Of a stretch of 64,000 bases of DNA, positions 14,613 through 29,386 are shown piece after piece (the first letter of the stretch is position 1; every line of letters begins with the position of its first letter). A program made the translations under genes and the position numbers. The notes beneath the pieces were generated by a model. It was not told where the DNA came from. It ran no database searches and saw only the letters and a list, made by a program, of their open reading frames with translations. The stretch is from the NCBI RefSeq assembly GCF_000347175.1, contig NZ_ANIK01000056.1:1-64000 (forward strand). The letters are read 5' to 3'. Origin of the DNA: Leptospira alstonii serovar Sichuan str. 79601. GTDB lineage: Bacteria > Spirochaetota > Leptospiria > Leptospirales > Leptospiraceae.

Positions 14613-16845
<2,233 letters not shown>

Positions 16846-16875
16846 CGAGTGGGAATTTTTTAGAGGATAGACGGG

Positions 16876-18180
<1,305 letters not shown>

Positions 18181-18212
18181 CGCAGATCTTAAACGGAAAT
18201 GGGAATTCGCAT

Positions 18213-18983
18213 TTGAAAGGGCCGCTCAAGATCGGACTTATGGATTCGGGGATGGGCGGTTTGTCCGTTCTTAAGGAAATTCTAAAATACGAAACCGATT
18301 TCGAAATCGTATATTACGGAGATCTAAAGAACAGTCCTTACGGGGAAAAAGACGCTTCTGCGATTTTAGAACTGACTCGGAACGTATGTTTGCGTCTCGT
18401 TCGGGAAAATGTGAACGCCATCCTGTTGGCTTGTAATACCGCGACTTCAGCCGCCGCGGAGACTCTTCGAAAAGAATTTTCCATTCCCATATTCGGAATG
18501 GAACCCGCGATCAAACCCGCGGTTCTGCAAAATCCCGGCAAAAAAGTCGCGCTTCTCGCGACTCCCGTCACACAAAGGGAAGAAAAATTACAGAAACTGA
18601 AAGCGGAGCTGAACGCGGAAGAGTTGATCGTTCCGATTTCCTGCCCAGGTCTCGCCGGTTTTGTGGATCGCGGGGATTTTACGGGCGCCGAAAACTATTT
18701 GATTCCGATATTGAACGATCTTTGGGAACAAACGATCGAAATCTTGGTTTTAGGTTGTACACATTACGTTTTTCTAAAACAAATAATCCTTAACAACTTT
18801 CCCGGAGTGAAACTCTACGACGGAAATCCGGGAACGGTCAGGCATCTCTTGAATACCCTGGGAGCGGAAAAGAGGAACTCCGGTAGGAAAGAACGATCGG
18901 CCTATAATCTGATTTTAAACGGGGAAAACGAGTTTCATATCCGACTCGCCGAAAAACTTTTAAATTTGGACGACACGTTCTGA
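18213..18983 (+). CDS. murI: glutamate racemase
   Basis: Converts L- to D-glutamate for peptidoglycan. Diagnostic motifs are GLMDSGMGGLSVLKE, DLKNSPYGEK, the first catalytic cysteine in LLACNTATSAA and the second in VLGCTHYVFL. With 256 residues it is of normal length and complete. The start is a TTG at 18213, since no ATG or GTG lies near the conserved N-terminus. It is likely in the same transcript as the aminotransferase. Confidence 0.95.
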   Translation: MKGPLKIGLMDSGMGGLSVLKEILKYETDFEIVYYGDLKNSPYGEKDASAILELTRNVCLRLVRENVNAILLACNTATSAAAETLRKEFSIPIFGMEPAIKPAVLQNPGKKVALLATPVTQREEKLQKLKAELNAEELIVPISCPGLAGFVDRGDFTGAENYLIPILNDLWEQTIEILVLGCTHYVFLKQIILNNFPGVKLYDGNPGTVRHLLNTLGAEKRNSGRKERSAYNLILNGENEFHIRLAEKLLNLDDTF

Positions 18984-19062
18984 CTCGTTGCGGGTTATTG
19001 CGAGTGGTTTGGTTTTTACATACAATAAAACGCAAGCGTTCCGACAGGAACCACACTAATTT

Positions 19063-19095
19063 TTGACAAGCCTATTCTTGGAAATAAATTTCCAA
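19063..19095 (+). promoter_or_regulatory. candidate promoter and operator of the FecR-domain gene
   Basis: TTGACA (19063-19068), a 16-base spacer and TAAATT (19085-19090). The -10 overlaps an inverted repeat TTGGAAAT-AA-ATTTCCAA (19078-19095). A second AAATAAATTTCCAAA lies about 30 bases downstream. That would suit repressor control. Confidence 0.4.
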
Positions 19096-19213
19096 AACGA
19101 TTTTAAAATTTTTAAAATAAATTTCCAAACTTTATGCTAAAAAATGAATCCGTTTTTTTCGATATAGAGTATAATACCAAAACTCCTCTGTAGAGGATTC
19201 AATCGGAGTGTAT

Positions 19214-19875
<662 letters not shown>

Positions 19876-19933
19876 GTGTGCAGGGATTTTGATTTTCTAA
19901 AGGCTATTCTAAAAAGAATCGGAACCGTTTAGA

Positions 19934-20968
<1,035 letters not shown>

Positions 20969-20978
20969 CGGCGTATCT

Positions 20979-22235
20979 ATGATCACGATCGTCAATCTGC
21001 TTCGGTCTCCCATTCTGGTTCTTTCCAGAAAAAATCCATTCATGCTTTCCAGGCTTACTTTTTTTTACGTGATCTTAGGAATCGCGGGAGGACTTTTTTC
21101 GGCGGCGTTCTGGATGTTTTTGGAATATCTCACTCGTTTTACTTCGGCGATTTCCGGAATTTATACCGTACCGTTTATGACGGCGACCGGATTGTTTATC
21201 GGGCTCATCATTCATTTTTTGGGGGAACCGGGAGAAATCTCATTAGTAATCGATAATATACGATTTCGAGGCGGAAAACTGGACGCGGGCCAGAATCCTT
21301 CCATGGCTTTTTCTTCGATCTTGAGCATTTCCGCGGGGGGAAGCGCGGGCCCGGAAGCGCCTCTCGTTCAGATTACGGGTTCTTTCGGGAATTGGTTTGC
21401 GGAAAAACTGGGTTTAACCGGAGAGGAATATCGTTCGATGACGATCGCCGGAATGGCCGCGGGTTTTACTTCTCTTTTCGGATCTCCTCTGGGAGGCGCG
21501 TTATTCGCGCTTGAGATTTTACAACACAGGCACGTCGTGGAATATTATAAGGCTCTTCTTCCCGCGTTTTTATCCAGTACTTCGGCGTTTTTTGTTTTTC
21601 TTTGGATGACACATATCGGTTTACAACCCACTTGGCAGCTTCCTCAATACGTTCCCGGAGACATTCAAGATTTCTTATATGCTCTTTTGTTAGGGGCGGG
21701 CGGGGCGGCTCTCGGATGGATGTTTTACGGCTTATTCATCGTCAATCGTTGGGTTTATTCCAAAATTCCCGGACAAATCTATTGGAAAACGTTATTCGGC
21801 GGTCTCGTGTTGGGTTTGATCGTCTGGCAGATCCCACTCACCCGTTTTTTCGGACACGATCAAATGAATCGAATCGTGGAAGATAAATTTACTCCGATCT
21901 TTTTGTGCGCGCTGATTTTTTGGAAAACCTTTGCGATTACGACCACGGTTGCGAGCGGTTGGAGAGGAGGTGTGATCATACCTCTGTTTTTCCTCGGAGC
22001 CTGCGCGGGAAAACTTCTGTTCAATTTTTTTCCGAGCGAAAACGAATCGTTTCTGATGATCTGTTTGATGGCAGCGGTAAATTCTTCCGTGACTAAAACG
22101 CCGATCTCAACCACGATTTTGTTATCCGAATTGACGGGCCTTTATAGTTTTACACCCGTTTTGATCGCGAGTCTGAGCGGTTACTTTTTATCTCCTAAAG
22201 AACCGTTCATTTCCACTCAGGGCAAAGAAAACTAG
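20979..22235 (+). CDS. ClC-family chloride channel or Cl-/H+ antiporter
   Basis: A protein of 418 residues with about ten hydrophobic helices. The filter motifs are degenerate but recognisable: GGSAGPEAPLVQITGSFG (the G-x-E-G-P region reads G-P-E-A-P), FGSPLGGALFALEI, and SGWRGGVIIPLFFLGACAG for the G-x-F-x-P helix. There is no CBS domain at the C-terminus. It is an inner-membrane protein and probably moves anions. The missing canonical order around the gating glutamate leaves the transport mode open. Confidence 0.85.
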   Translation: MITIVNLLRSPILVLSRKNPFMLSRLTFFYVILGIAGGLFSAAFWMFLEYLTRFTSAISGIYTVPFMTATGLFIGLIIHFLGEPGEISLVIDNIRFRGGKLDAGQNPSMAFSSILSISAGGSAGPEAPLVQITGSFGNWFAEKLGLTGEEYRSMTIAGMAAGFTSLFGSPLGGALFALEILQHRHVVEYYKALLPAFLSSTSAFFVFLWMTHIGLQPTWQLPQYVPGDIQDFLYALLLGAGGAALGWMFYGLFIVNRWVYSKIPGQIYWKTLFGGLVLGLIVWQIPLTRFFGHDQMNRIVEDKFTPIFLCALIFWKTFAITTTVASGWRGGVIIPLFFLGACAGKLLFNFFPSENESFLMICLMAAVNSSVTKTPISTTILLSELTGLYSFTPVLIASLSGYFLSPKEPFISTQGKEN

Positions 22236-22329
22236 AACCGTTCAAAAAAATCCGCCGTTTTTTTAAACCTCGTTTTGAAGGAAAAAAAGGTGTCGTAGCG
22301 GCCGAAATTCAATTTTTGCGAGCGGACGT

Positions 22330-23271
22330 TTAATTTTTCTTCTTGAGTTGTGAGCTGTGCGTCGCCTGATTTCTGCCGTTCGTTTTCGAATGATAGAGGG
22401 CTTTGTCGGCGTTTTCTATTAGAGACGTTGAATAATCGAATTTCTTAATTTGTGTGTTTTTATCGAAATTTTCGGTTGCTACTCCGACACTGATGGTAAC
22501 GGATCTTTTTTCCCATGCAAATTCTCTCGTAACGGTTACCAATTTTTCCGCCAATTCGATCGCTTTGTCTTCGGATGTATTGGGAAGTGCGATGATAAAT
22601 TCTTCTCCTCCGTAACGGGCCAAGACGTCGCTTCCGCGAAGTGTTCGGGTCAAAAGAGAGGCCAAAGTCGTCAGAACCTGATCTCCCGCGGGATGACCAA
22701 ATTGATCGTTGTAATCTTTGAAGTGATCAACGTCGATCATCAACAACGACAAAACATTTTCTTGCCGTTGTGTGAGACTGATGAGATAATTCATCTCCTC
22801 GTTGAAGGATCTTCTGTTTTTCAGTTTTGTGAGAGGATCGGTATACGCCTGTTCGAACAACTTATTGTTTGTGTTTTTAAGTTCTGTTGCCAGTTGACTG
22901 ATCTTTTGATTGGACTCGACGAGATCGGTGATATCTCTCGCGATCGCGTAAATCAATCCGGTTTTTTGATTCGGGAAAGCGCTCCAGGAGAAGTGTCTAT
23001 AACTTCCGTCGACACAACGATATCTATTGTAAAATGCAAGAGTGGGGGCCCCGAATTTCAATTTTTCGACTTCATTTACAGTAGCTTCAATATCCTCGGG
23101 ATGGATAAAGTCAAGGAAAGTGTGGGTAAGAAGCATCTCTTCGGACCATCCGAGAATTCTCTGAAAAGAAGGATTGATTAGTTTGAAATAGCCGTCCGTT
23201 CCTGCGATACAAAGCATATCCAAAGAGACGCTAAAAAATTGAGTCAGATCGTATTGGTTTTCATCGTTCAT
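22330..23271 (-). CDS. PAS-GGDEF diguanylate cyclase, array copy 1 (313 aa)
   Basis: Makes c-di-GMP from two GTP. A PAS domain (residues 15-115; NPSFQRILGW, HPED, YAIARDITD) senses an unknown signal. A short coiled coil (118-142) joins it to a GGDEF domain (143-308) with DPLTKLKNRR, the metal-binding DVDHFKDYND, the RGSD inhibitory site (212-215) and an intact GGEEF active site (221-225). It is the downstream-most of nine tandem copies. Its last two thirds are almost identical in DNA to copy 4 (22375-22685 against 25396-25690), while the PAS domains differ in class. That mosaic suggests gene conversion. Confidence 0.92.
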   Translation of the reverse strand: MNDENQYDLTQFFSVSLDMLCIAGTDGYFKLINPSFQRILGWSEEMLLTHTFLDFIHPEDIEATVNEVEKLKFGAPTLAFYNRYRCVDGSYRHFSWSAFPNQKTGLIYAIARDITDLVESNQKISQLATELKNTNNKLFEQAYTDPLTKLKNRRSFNEEMNYLISLTQRQENVLSLLMIDVDHFKDYNDQFGHPAGDQVLTTLASLLTRTLRGSDVLARYGGEEFIIALPNTSEDKAIELAEKLVTVTREFAWEKRSVTISVGVATENFDKNTQIKKFDYSTSLIENADKALYHSKTNGRNQATHSSQLKKKN

Positions 23272-23349
23272 ATTTGATTTTGTTTAATAAGTATAACGCT
23301 TTTGCGAATATTTACTCGTATCTCCTGATTGATAATAAATCAAAAATCG

Positions 23350-24282
23350 TTACGATTTAGTTTGAAAATTATGCGTAACTTGATCCCTTCCGTTGATTTT
23401 GGAATGGTACAAAGCCCTGTCCGCATCTTTGATTAGGTTTATCGAATAATCAAATTTATTAATTTGGGAATTTTTATCGAAATTTACGGTTGCCGCTCCG
23501 ACACTGATGGTAACGGATCTTTTTTCCCATACAAATTCTCGGACAACGGCGACCAAATTTTCCGCTACTTGTACGGCTTCTTCCTGCGAAGTGTTGGGTA
23601 ACGCGATTATGAACTCTTCTCCTCCATAACGTGCGGCGAGGTCGTTTGTACGAAGCGTTTGCTTGAGTAGAAACGCTAGATTGATTAAAACTTTATCACC
23701 CGCGGGATGACCGAATTGATCGTTGTAATTTTTAAAACGATCGGCATCGATCATAAGCAAGGACACGGAACTTCCTTGTTTTTGTGCAAGCTAGATGAGG
23801 CAATTCAATTCTTCGTTAAAGACACGTCTGTTTTTGAGTTTGGTAAGAGGATCGGTGGAGGCCTGTTCGTACAACTTATCGTTCGTTTCTTTGAGTTCGG
23901 AAGCGAGTTGACTGATTTTTTGATTGGATTCGACGAGCTCGGTAATATCTCTTCCGGTTATGTACACCAAACCGGCCTCCAGATCCGGAAAGCCGGTCCA
24001 TGAAAAGTGTTTGTAGGTTCCGTCCGCACATTGATAGCGATTTTGAACGGACGATCTAGGAACTCCTCCGTCCAATTGTTTGAATTCTTGCATCGATTCT
24101 AAATCGTCCGGATGTAATAAATGAAAGGGATCTCGTCCGAGTAGTTCTTCTTCCGACCAGCCAAGAATCCTGTGAAAGGACGGATTTATGGATATAACGG
24201 TGCCGTCTAATTTTTGAATGGAAAATAGATCCAACGAGTATTTGTAAAATTTTTCAAAATCGCATTTGTTATCGTTTTTCAT
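23350..24282 (-). pseudogene. PAS-GGDEF diguanylate cyclase, array copy 2, split by an in-frame stop
   Basis: The frame runs from the ATG at 24282 (after GGAGAG) through the PAS domain and the start of the GGDEF domain (FNEELNCLI), where TAG occurs. The same frame continues as LAQKQGSSVSLLMIDADRF with RTND and GGEEF intact, to 23350. Sister copies have His, Ser or Asn at the stop position, so one base change made the nonsense codon. A GGDEF fragment from 23766 could start at an internal ATG but would lack the DPLTKLKNRR segment. PAS type is the ITGRDITE class. Confidence 0.85.
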
Positions 24283-24312
24283 TTTAATTCTCTCCGAATT
24301 CTTCCTAAATTA

Positions 24313-25251
24313 TTAGAACTTCGCCGACGATACGATTTGAGAACCGTGTGTTACGCGATTTCTTCCTCTCGCCTTGGATTGATAGAGGGCTCGATCCGCT
24401 TCTCCAATAAGGTGAGTTGCGCGATCTTCGTTCAAAATCGGTTCGTTTTTCTCAAAATTCGAGGTGGCAATTCCGACGCTGATTGTAATCGATCTTTGAT
24501 CCCAAGAAAATTCTCGGATTATCGTTACCAATTGTTCCGCGACTTCGATCGCTTTTTCCTCGTTAGTGTCGGGTAACGCGACTACGAATTCCTCTCCTCC
24601 GTAACGCGCCAAAACGTCGCTTCCACGCAGTGTTCGAGTTAAAAGAGACGCCAGAGTCGTAAGAACCCGATCTCCGGCGGGATGACCGAATTGATCGTTG
24701 TAATTCTTAAAAAAATCCACGTCGATCATCAATAAGGAAAGATGGCTCGAATGTTTTTGGGCTAAATGAACCGAACGATTCAATTCCTCGTTGAACGCCC
24801 TTCTGTTTTTCAGTTTTGTGAGAGGATCGGTATAAGCCTGTTCGAACAGCATATCGTTCGCTTCTTTGAGTTCCGTTGCCAGTTGACCGATCTTGCGGTT
24901 GGATTCGATCGTTTCCGTAATGTCTCTCGCAATCGCATAAACCATTCCGCTTTTATATTCCGGTACCGCCGTCCAAGACAACGTTCTGTAATATCCGTTT
25001 GTACAACGATAACGATTTTCAAAGGAAACGATCGCGGAGCCGGATGCGAGATCGCCGGCAATTTTTTGAGTGGATAAAAGATCTTCCGGATGAAGGTAAT
25101 TGTAAGATCCTAACCCGAGCAATTGTTCTTCGGACCAGCCGAAAATCCTCAGAAAGGAAGGGTTTACGTGAAGTACGTGTCCGTCGTCCATCCGCGCTAT
25201 GACGAGTATATCCAATGAATTGTGAAAGAATTTTTCGTAATCGTATTGCAT
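24313..25251 (-). CDS. PAS-GGDEF diguanylate cyclase, array copy 3 (312 aa)
   Basis: The PAS domain is of the YAIARDITE class and begins VIARMDDGHVLHVNPSF. The GGDEF domain has DPLTKLKNRR, DVDFFKNYND, RGSD and GGEEF, all intact. It lies 30 bases upstream of copy 2, so the two were probably one transcript. Divergence of the PAS domain from its neighbours suggests a different input signal with the same output. Confidence 0.92.
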   Translation of the reverse strand: MQYDYEKFFHNSLDILVIARMDDGHVLHVNPSFLRIFGWSEEQLLGLGSYNYLHPEDLLSTQKIAGDLASGSAIVSFENRYRCTNGYYRTLSWTAVPEYKSGMVYAIARDITETIESNRKIGQLATELKEANDMLFEQAYTDPLTKLKNRRAFNEELNRSVHLAQKHSSHLSLLMIDVDFFKNYNDQFGHPAGDRVLTTLASLLTRTLRGSDVLARYGGEEFVVALPDTNEEKAIEVAEQLVTIIREFSWDQRSITISVGIATSNFEKNEPILNEDRATHLIGEADRALYQSKARGRNRVTHGSQIVSSAKF

Positions 25252-25362
25252 AGCCGGATTTTTTTTACCTTTTTGACTTTATTCGAATCGAATTCGCGTA
25301 AAACGATAGTTCGTCTTGGATACGTTCAAATTAATTTTAAAAAAATATCATATTCAAATCAA

Positions 25363-26295
25363 TTAATGTATTTGAGAGCTATGTGTCGCTCTGTTTCTTC
25401 CGTTCGTTTTCGAATGATAGAGGGCCTTGTCGGCGTCTTCTATCAGAGACGTTGAATAATCGAATTTCTTAATTTGTGTGTTCTTATCGAAATTTTCGGT
25501 TGCTACTCCGACACTGATGGTAACGGATCTTTTTTCCCATGCAAATTCTCTCGTAACGGTTACCAATTTTTCCGCCAATTCGATCGCTTTGTCTTCGGAT
25601 GTATTGGGAAGCGCGATGATAAACTCTTCCCCTCCGTAACGGGCCAAGACATCGCTTCCGCGAAGTGTTCGGGTCAAAAGAGAGGCCAGGTCGGCTAAAA
25701 CCCGATCTCCCGCGGGATGGCCGAATTTGTCGTTGTAATCCTTGAAATGGTCTACGTCGAGCATCAGCAGGGATAGAACGTTTTCTTGTCGTTGTGTGAG
25801 TTTGATGAGATAACTCAATTCTTCGTTAAAAGCCCTTCTGTTTTTAAGTTTTGTAAGCGGATCGGTCGATGCCTGTTCGAACAACATCTCGTTGGCTTCC
25901 TGGAGTTCGACCGCCAAACGACTGATTTTCCGGTTCGACTCGATGGTTTCAGTAATGTCCCTTCCGGTCATATAGACTAAACCGGACTCTAAATCCGGAA
26001 AGCCGGTCCATTCAAAATATTTATAACTTCCGTCGAAACAACGGACGCGGCTTTGAACCGATAATTTCGGCGCGCTTGGGTCCGAAGTCTCTAATTCATG
26101 TTGGATGGATTCCAATTCTTCTGGATGTAAAAGATGAAAGGTGGAACGGCCGATCAGTTCCTCTCTCGGCCATCCCAGGACCCGTTGAAAGGACGGATTT
26201 ACTTCAATAACGGTTCCGTCCATTCTTTGGATGGCAAATAGGTCTAAAGAATAATTAAAAAATTTTTCAAGATTAAATTCGTTTTCGTAATTCAT
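25363..26295 (-). CDS. PAS-GGDEF diguanylate cyclase, array copy 4 (310 aa)
   Basis: The start is set at the ATG at 26295 (MNYENEFNLEKFFNYSLDLF) by comparison with the other copies. The frame is open to 26478, but that part lies opposite copy 5's 3' end. The PAS domain is of the MTGRDITE class (FAIQRMDG). The catalytic half, RGSDVLARYGGEEF onwards, is the same at protein level as copy 1 apart from two or three residues. RxxD and GGEEF are intact. Confidence 0.92.
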   Translation of the reverse strand: MNYENEFNLEKFFNYSLDLFAIQRMDGTVIEVNPSFQRVLGWPREELIGRSTFHLLHPEELESIQHELETSDPSAPKLSVQSRVRCFDGSYKYFEWTGFPDLESGLVYMTGRDITETIESNRKISRLAVELQEANEMLFEQASTDPLTKLKNRRAFNEELSYLIKLTQRQENVLSLLMLDVDHFKDYNDKFGHPAGDRVLADLASLLTRTLRGSDVLARYGGEEFIIALPNTSEDKAIELAEKLVTVTREFAWEKRSVTISVGVATENFDKNTQIKKFDYSTSLIEDADKALYHSKTNGRNRATHSSQIH

Positions 26296-26398
26296 ATTGA
26301 ATCTTCCCAAGATATAATGAATGTATAATGTTCCTTCGTATTCGAAATCATGCAAAACTTTTTTAAAAGAACGAAAATCAATATAATATGAAAGCGGC

Positions 26399-27337
26399 TC
26401 AATGTATTTGAGACCTATGGGTAACTCGATTTCGTCCGTTGACTTTCGACTGATAAAGAGCCTGATCGGCGTTTTCAATCAGGGAGGTAGAATCGTCTTC
26501 GATTCTTACCTGTTGTTCGGAAGAATCAAAATCGGAGGTGGCAACGCCCACGCTAATCGTTAACGACATTCCTATCCATTGGAAGTCTCGGATTGTTTTT
26601 ACCAGTTTTTCGGCGACCTCGATCGCTTCCGCTTCGGGAGTATCCGGCAGTGCGACCACGAATTCTTCCCCGCCATATCTCGCCAAAATATCGCTTTCAC
26701 GAATTGTTTTCGCAAGTAAAGACGCAAGATCGATTAAGGCCCGATCTCCTGCCGGATGACCGAATCGATCGTTGTAGTCTTTGAAATGATCCACGTCGAT
26801 CATCAATAAAGACAAGGAATCTTTCTGTTTTCGCGTAAGATTGACGAGATAATTCAACTCTTCGTTGAAGGATCTCCTATTTTTGAGTTTAGTGAGAGGA
26901 TCGGTCGATGCCTGTTCGAATAATTGGTAGTTCGCTTTTTTAAGTTTTGCGGCGAGTTGTCTGATTCTTCGGTTCGAATCGATTCGTTTCGTGACGTCCC
27001 TTGCGATTGCATACAATAAACCCGCCTTAGGATCGGGAAAAATGGTCCATGAAAGATGTTTATAAGTTCCGTTGGAGGATCGGTATCGATTTTGAAAGGA
27101 TAAGACGGGGACTCCTTGTTTTAATTTTTCAATTTCTTTTAAGGTAGGTTCTATATCTTCGGGATGTAATAAATCAAAAGGGCCGAGCCCGAGTAATCTT
27201 TCCCGGGGCCACCCAAGAACGCGTTGAAACGACGAATTAATTCGAACCACGGAACCGTCTTTCAATGTGGAAATACAAAACATATCTAACGAATAATCGA
27301 AGAATTTTTCAAAGTCGTATTCATAGTCTTCATCCAT
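26399..27337 (-). CDS. PAS-GGDEF diguanylate cyclase, array copy 5 (312 aa)
   Basis: The PAS domain starts CISTLKDGSVVRINSSF and ends YAIARDVTKRID. Asn-Pro of the usual NPSF block is Asn-Ser here. The linker is Lys-rich. The GGDEF domain keeps DPLTKLKNRR, DVDHFKDYND, RESD and GGEEF. Its C-terminal segment after GGEEF is its own, unlike copies 1 and 4. AGGAGA lies just before the ATG. Confidence 0.92.
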   Translation of the reverse strand: MDEDYEYDFEKFFDYSLDMFCISTLKDGSVVRINSSFQRVLGWPRERLLGLGPFDLLHPEDIEPTLKEIEKLKQGVPVLSFQNRYRSSNGTYKHLSWTIFPDPKAGLLYAIARDVTKRIDSNRRIRQLAAKLKKANYQLFEQASTDPLTKLKNRRSFNEELNYLVNLTRKQKDSLSLLMIDVDHFKDYNDRFGHPAGDRALIDLASLLAKTIRESDILARYGGEEFVVALPDTPEAEAIEVAEKLVKTIRDFQWIGMSLTISVGVATSDFDSSEQQVRIEDDSTSLIENADQALYQSKVNGRNRVTHRSQIH

Positions 27338-27439
27338 TTTAAGTCTCCTTTGAATTTCGCGGACATATATAGGGAACCTACTTCAAAGCGATTCTTAGAA
27401 AATGGTAACACGTTTGGTTTTATTTAATTCAAATTTATT

Positions 27440-28381
27440 TTAGGATTTTATCTTAGAACTGTGTACGGCTCTGTTTCTACCGTTTATTTTCGAATGATAG
27501 AGCGCCTGATCCGCATCCTCTATAATATTCATAGAATGATCTAAGTTAGTCGCCGTCGGGCCGAGATGATTCAGATCGGATGTCGTAATTCCTACGCTGA
27601 TCGTAACGGACCTTTTTTCCCATTGGAATTTTTCGATCACGTTCACCAGCCTTTCCGCGATTTCGACCGCCTCTTGTTCGGATGTATTCGGCAGAGCCAC
27701 GATAAATTCCTCTCCGCCGTACCGCGCCGTCACGTCGTCCTTTCTAAGAGTTTTCGTCAAAAGATGGGCTAATTCGATCAAAACCTTGTCCCCAGCGGGA
27801 TGCCCGAACTTGTCGTTGTATGCTTTGAAATGATCCACGTCGATCATCAGTAAGGAAAGAGGATTCGTTTGTTTTTGAGAGAGATGAATGAGAAGACTCA
27901 ATTCCTCGTTGAACGCCCTTCTGTTTTTGAGTTTTGTCAGCGGATCGGTCGATGCTTGTTCGAACAACTTGCCGTTGGCTTCCTTAAGTTCCGCGGCCAG
28001 TTGGCTGATCTTACGGTTGGATTCGACCAATTCCGTAATATCCTTTCCGGTCACATAAATCAAACCGGAAGTAAGATCGGGAGAGGCGGTCCAGGAAAAA
28101 TATTTATAGGTTCCGTCCAAACATAGGAAACGATTTTGAAAGGAAAACGACGGTACACCTTGGTTTAATCTTTCGAATTCTTGAGCGGTACTTTCCCTGT
28201 CTTCGGGGTGAAGTAAATGAAACGGATTTCTTCCGAGCAGTTCCTCTTTTTTCCAACCCAGAATACGTTCAAAGGCCGGGTTCACTTGTAGTACGGTTCC
28301 GTCCAATCTTTGAATCGACAATAAATCCAAGGAATTATTTACAAGTTTTTCAAGATCGTATTCTTTTTCAAAGTCCTTCAT
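27440..28381 (-). CDS. PAS-GGDEF diguanylate cyclase, array copy 6 (313 aa)
   Basis: Its N-terminus (MKDFEKEYDLEKLVNNSLDL) is identical to that of copy 7, and the sequence around its start codon and the 24-base gap upstream is duplicated 981 bases away at copy 7's start. The PAS is of the VTGKDITE class. RKDD and GGEEF are intact. Copies 6, 7 and 8 are separated by only 24 bases each and form one likely operon. Confidence 0.92.
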   Translation of the reverse strand: MKDFEKEYDLEKLVNNSLDLLSIQRLDGTVLQVNPAFERILGWKKEELLGRNPFHLLHPEDRESTAQEFERLNQGVPSFSFQNRFLCLDGTYKYFSWTASPDLTSGLIYVTGKDITELVESNRKISQLAAELKEANGKLFEQASTDPLTKLKNRRAFNEELSLLIHLSQKQTNPLSLLMIDVDHFKAYNDKFGHPAGDKVLIELAHLLTKTLRKDDVTARYGGEEFIVALPNTSEQEAVEIAERLVNVIEKFQWEKRSVTISVGITTSDLNHLGPTATNLDHSMNIIEDADQALYHSKINGRNRAVHSSKIKS

Positions 28382-28405
28382 TCTATAGTTCCATGGATCC
28401 GATTT

Positions 28406-29362
28406 TTACGGGGAAACATCGCTTTCGTTTTGAATCCGGGAGAAATGAGTGATTCGATTTCTACCGTTCAGTTTTGAGAAATAGAGCGCCCGGTCCGCTT
28501 TGTCGATTAGATTAACGGAATATTCCAAATTTATATTTTTACAGTTCGGGTCGAAATTGGAAGTGGCAGCGCCCACACTGACCGTCACGCTTCTTTTTTC
28601 CCAATTGAATTCTCTCACGATTTGAACCAGCCTTTCCGCGACTTCGATCGCTTTGTGCTCGGATGTGTTCGGTAGGGCTACGATGAACTCCTCTCCGCCG
28701 TATCGGGCGAGGATATCGTCTTTTCGAAACGTTTTCGTCAAAAGAAGAGCCAACTCGACCAAAACCTTGTCCCCGGCCGGATGACCGAATTTATCGTTAT
28801 AATCCTTAAAGTGATCTGCGTCGATCATTAACAGGGAAAGAGGATTCGTTTCTTTTGAGGAAAATTGAGCCAAACGATTCAATTCTTCGTCGAACGCCCT
28901 TCTATTTTTGAGTTTTGTCAACGAATCCGTAGAAGCCTGTTCGAATAATTTGTCGTTGGCCTCTTTTAATTCTTGGGCCAATTGACTGATCTTTTGGTGG
29001 GATTCGATCAGCTCGTTGATATCCTTTCCCGTAACGTAGACCAATCCGGACTCTCTATCGGGAGAGGCGGTCCAAGCAAAATATTTATAGGTTCCGTCCG
29101 CGCAGATGTATCGATTTTGAAAGGACAAGGTTTGTAAACCTTGATTCAATTTTTCGAATTCTTGAAAGGTAATTTCCCTATCCTCGGGGTGAAGCAGATG
29201 AAACGGGTCGCGACCCAGTAGCTCCTCTTTTTTCCAACCTAAGGCTCGTTCAAAGGCGGGGTTTATCAATAAAACCTTACCTTCCAAGTCCACGATCGAC
29301 AATAAATCCAAGGAATTATTCACAAGTTTTTCAAGATCGTATTCTTTTTCAAAGTCCTTCAT
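28406..29362 (-). CDS. PAS-GGDEF diguanylate cyclase, array copy 7 (318 aa)
   Basis: The PAS begins LSIVDLEGKVLLINPAFERA, where copies 6 and 8 have SIQR-type sequence. The GGDEF entry reads TDSLTKLKNRR, with Ser for the usual Pro. RKDD, GGEEF and DADHFKDYND are present. The C-terminal tail (ITHFSRIQNESDVSP) is shared with copy 8 and with no other copy, marking these two as the youngest duplicates. Confidence 0.92.
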   Translation of the reverse strand: MKDFEKEYDLEKLVNNSLDLLSIVDLEGKVLLINPAFERALGWKKEELLGRDPFHLLHPEDREITFQEFEKLNQGLQTLSFQNRYICADGTYKYFAWTASPDRESGLVYVTGKDINELIESHQKISQLAQELKEANDKLFEQASTDSLTKLKNRRAFDEELNRLAQFSSKETNPLSLLMIDADHFKDYNDKFGHPAGDKVLVELALLLTKTFRKDDILARYGGEEFIVALPNTSEHKAIEVAERLVQIVREFNWEKRSVTVSVGAATSNFDPNCKNINLEYSVNLIDKADRALYFSKLNGRNRITHFSRIQNESDVSP

Positions 29363-29386
29363 TTTATAGTTCCATGGATCCGATTT

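Noticed and set aside
22236..22329. Bidirectional terminator between the ClC and first cyclase genes
   Set aside because: A-runs and T-runs flank CCGCC, but there is no stable stem.
26296..26478. N-terminal extension of cyclase copy 4, and a similar one on copy 9 up to 31690
   Set aside because: No sister copy has such an extension. In copy 4 it lies partly opposite the next gene's 3' end. Internal ATGs match the conserved N-terminus.
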